From the NCBI RefSeq assembly GCF_963666015.1, contig NZ_OY762555.1, positions 124,001-188,000 on the forward strand: a stretch of 64,000 nt of DNA. Reading direction: 5' to 3'. Origin of the DNA: an uncultured Sphaerochaeta sp. (GTDB lineage Bacteria; Spirochaetota; Spirochaetia; Sphaerochaetales; Sphaerochaetaceae). Below the pieces are notes generated by a model. That model made no database searches, was not told the DNA's origin, and saw nothing but the letters and a program-made list of their open reading frames with translations. The translations under genes and the position numbers were made by a program. How positions within the stretch are numbered: position 1 is the first letter of the stretch; the number at the start of each line of letters is the position of its first letter. This document shows positions 62,865 through 64,000 of this stretch, piece by piece.

Positions 62865-64000
62865 GATTGCGATTAATGAGCCCTCTACAGGTCGTGTTGT
62901 TGGTAAGGCAGTATTCTTAAACAATGATTCACATGAAGATATCATAGTGTCCTTGGAAATACTGGAAAAAGGGAAAACCCGCAATGTTTCCAGGGCAATC
63001 AATGGTATTACATCTGATGCAGATTCTCGATCTTTAACAGCTCAAACAAAGACCAAAGCCAATGGTGAGTTTAGTTTTGAATCAGTTCCTGAAGGCTCGT
63101 ATACTCTCTACGCTTCTTCAAAGGATTCAAAAGAGCGAGCGGTATATACTTCCCTGCAGGTTGTGAAAGGAGAAACTGTAACCGCACCAGACTTGCAACT
63201 CACTGCGGTAGGTGACATCAAGGGAAAAATCGCCGTTTGGATTAAATATGACGGTAATCAGGGTGACAGTGGAACTGTCCCAGATATGGAGTTCCTCTAC
63301 GCTGGTGATTCAACAACGATCCAAAGCAATATTGGCAATCTGACACGTGCAGGCTATATTTTCTCAGGCTGGAATACTGAAGCAGATGGGGATGGTGCTG
63401 ACTATACCATTGGATCATCTCTCATACTTGAGGAAAGTAGAACACTCTATGCAAAATGGATTGTGACTGTCGGTGGTCCTGGGCAAGCTGGAGGAATCAT
63501 TTTCTACGATGATGAATCTGATGGGATAGATACTATTCCAGGATATCGGTATTTGGAAGCAGCTCCCACCGATTGGAACGATATGGATGAATATACTACC
63601 ATTTTTGGTTATTATCGCACGACTTGGGATGGAGTAGATCTGCCGGTAGGAACTATTACAAACGTAGGGGCCGGAATGTCGAATACCATAGAGATAGTAC
63701 AAAAAATGGGAGATATACTCTTTACTGACCCTAGCGGGACATCAACAAAAACCTCATCATATGCTGCAAAGATTTGTAATGATTTTGCACTGGAAAATGA
63801 GGGAGTAACATATGACGATTGGTTTCTACCTTCGAGAGAAGAGCTGGCTCTCATGTATTTGAATCTTAAGCAACATAATCTTGGAGGATTTTCAGACGCC
63901 AATTATTGGAGTTCAACAGAGAAAAATGCACTGTATGCAGCATTCTTCGATTTTAATAGTGGAAACAATTACGACGGGAACCGCTCCTCAGATTTTAGAA
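62791..64000 (+). CDS. lipoprotein with carboxypeptidase-like, InlB-type and DUF1566-like domains (partial)
   Basis: Open from ATG 62791 to the window end (403 codons, truncated). A lipoprotein signal (MSRNQAGGILLVFLVVVVWM, then LAGC) is followed by a carboxypeptidase-regulatory-like beta domain (FSFESVPEGSYTLYA near residue 105), an InlB-type repeat (GYIFSGWNTEADG ... TLYAKW near 188-225) and a C-terminal DUF1566-like domain (GQAGGIIFYDDESDG, then YDDWFLPSREELALMYLNLK). The last two domains match those in the 898-residue island protein. Probably surface-exposed. Function unknown. Confidence 0.75.
   Translation, partial: MSRNQAGGILLVFLVVVVWMLAGCEIAINEPSTGRVVGKAVFLNNDSHEDIIVSLEILEKGKTRNVSRAINGITSDADSRSLTAQTKTKANGEFSFESVPEGSYTLYASSKDSKERAVYTSLQVVKGETVTAPDLQLTAVGDIKGKIAVWIKYDGNQGDSGTVPDMEFLYAGDSTTIQSNIGNLTRAGYIFSGWNTEADGDGADYTIGSSLILEESRTLYAKWIVTVGGPGQAGGIIFYDDESDGIDTIPGYRYLEAAPTDWNDMDEYTTIFGYYRTTWDGVDLPVGTITNVGAGMSNTIEIVQKMGDILFTDPSGTSTKTSSYAAKICNDFALENEGVTYDDWFLPSREELALMYLNLKQHNLGGFSDANYWSSTEKNALYAAFFDFNSGNNYDGNRSSDFR

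Noticed and set aside
1..64000. CRISPR arrays
   Set aside because: No regularly spaced repeat units were found on reading; the repeats present are att sites, IS ends or protein repeats.

Overview
The window looks like a chromosome segment of a spirochaete, most probably Sphaerochaeta or a close relative. This is an inference from gene content: lipoprotein-like binding proteins with an Ala-Ala-Gly-Val-Gln-Glu-Ser type N-terminus, a large membrane pyrophosphatase, several sugar-uptake and glycosidase genes, and a gene order typical of free-living or gut Spirochaetota. No rRNA or other decisive marker is present.

Layout. 0-2.8 kb: the end of a GH43-type glycosidase, an (alpha/alpha)6-barrel glycosidase-like protein and a YczE-type membrane protein. 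2.8-5.6 kb (minus): diaminobutyrate decarboxylase and aminotransferase, predicted to make 1,3-diaminopropane. 5.9-8.1 kb: an ABC exporter operon with its own YtrA-type GntR regulator. 8.2-9.2 kb (minus): a lactonase-fold protein. 9.3 kb: tRNA-Val(CAC).

9.4-30.8 kb is an AT-rich genomic island. It starts at the 3' half of tRNA-Val, and a 40-nt copy of that tRNA end lies at 30.77 kb. The island carries two tandem cytosine-C5 methyltransferases with a candidate endonuclease, then a second cluster: Z1-domain superfamily-II helicase, MORC-like GHKL ATPase, two proteins of unknown function, a PD-(D/E)XK nuclease and a third C5 methyltransferase. This second cluster matches the predicted paraMORC/Z1 restriction-modification type and is the most interesting system here. 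A mosaic membrane protein and a Fic gene follow. The fic gene is split by an IS3-family element (3-bp target duplication), and that element is itself split by an IS21-family element (4-bp duplication, 78-bp terminal repeats). No integrase was found.

30.8-33.4 kb is a scarred boundary region: a DUF4143 ATPase, a duplicate of the tRNA-Val terminator, a membrane protein, a possible tRNA 3'-end relic and a GC-rich patch with no recognisable gene. 33.4-34.5 kb: MarR regulator and WrbA-like flavoprotein. 35-43.8 kb: a YtfQ/R/T/YjfF-like sugar ABC importer, tail to tail with a binding-lipoprotein/histidine kinase/response-regulator operon that probably senses the same sugar. 44-46 kb: a small coiled-coil protein, then a TetR regulator and alpha/beta hydrolase with two clear operators in the promoter. 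46-53 kb (minus): a conserved unknown, membrane pyrophosphatase, a lipoprotein with four internal repeats, a shortened HigA-like antitoxin, a SlyD-type isomerase and a GGDEF protein. 53.6-59 kb (minus): a complete pyruvate dehydrogenase operon (E1-E2-E3). 59.4-62.2 kb: a 33-residue lysine-rich protein, a hydrolase fused to a membrane domain, and a MarR regulator. The window ends inside a lipoprotein whose C-terminal half resembles that of the island's mosaic protein.

Start codons were chosen from Shine-Dalgarno spacing and family lengths. All assignments come from reading motifs by eye; no database search was run.
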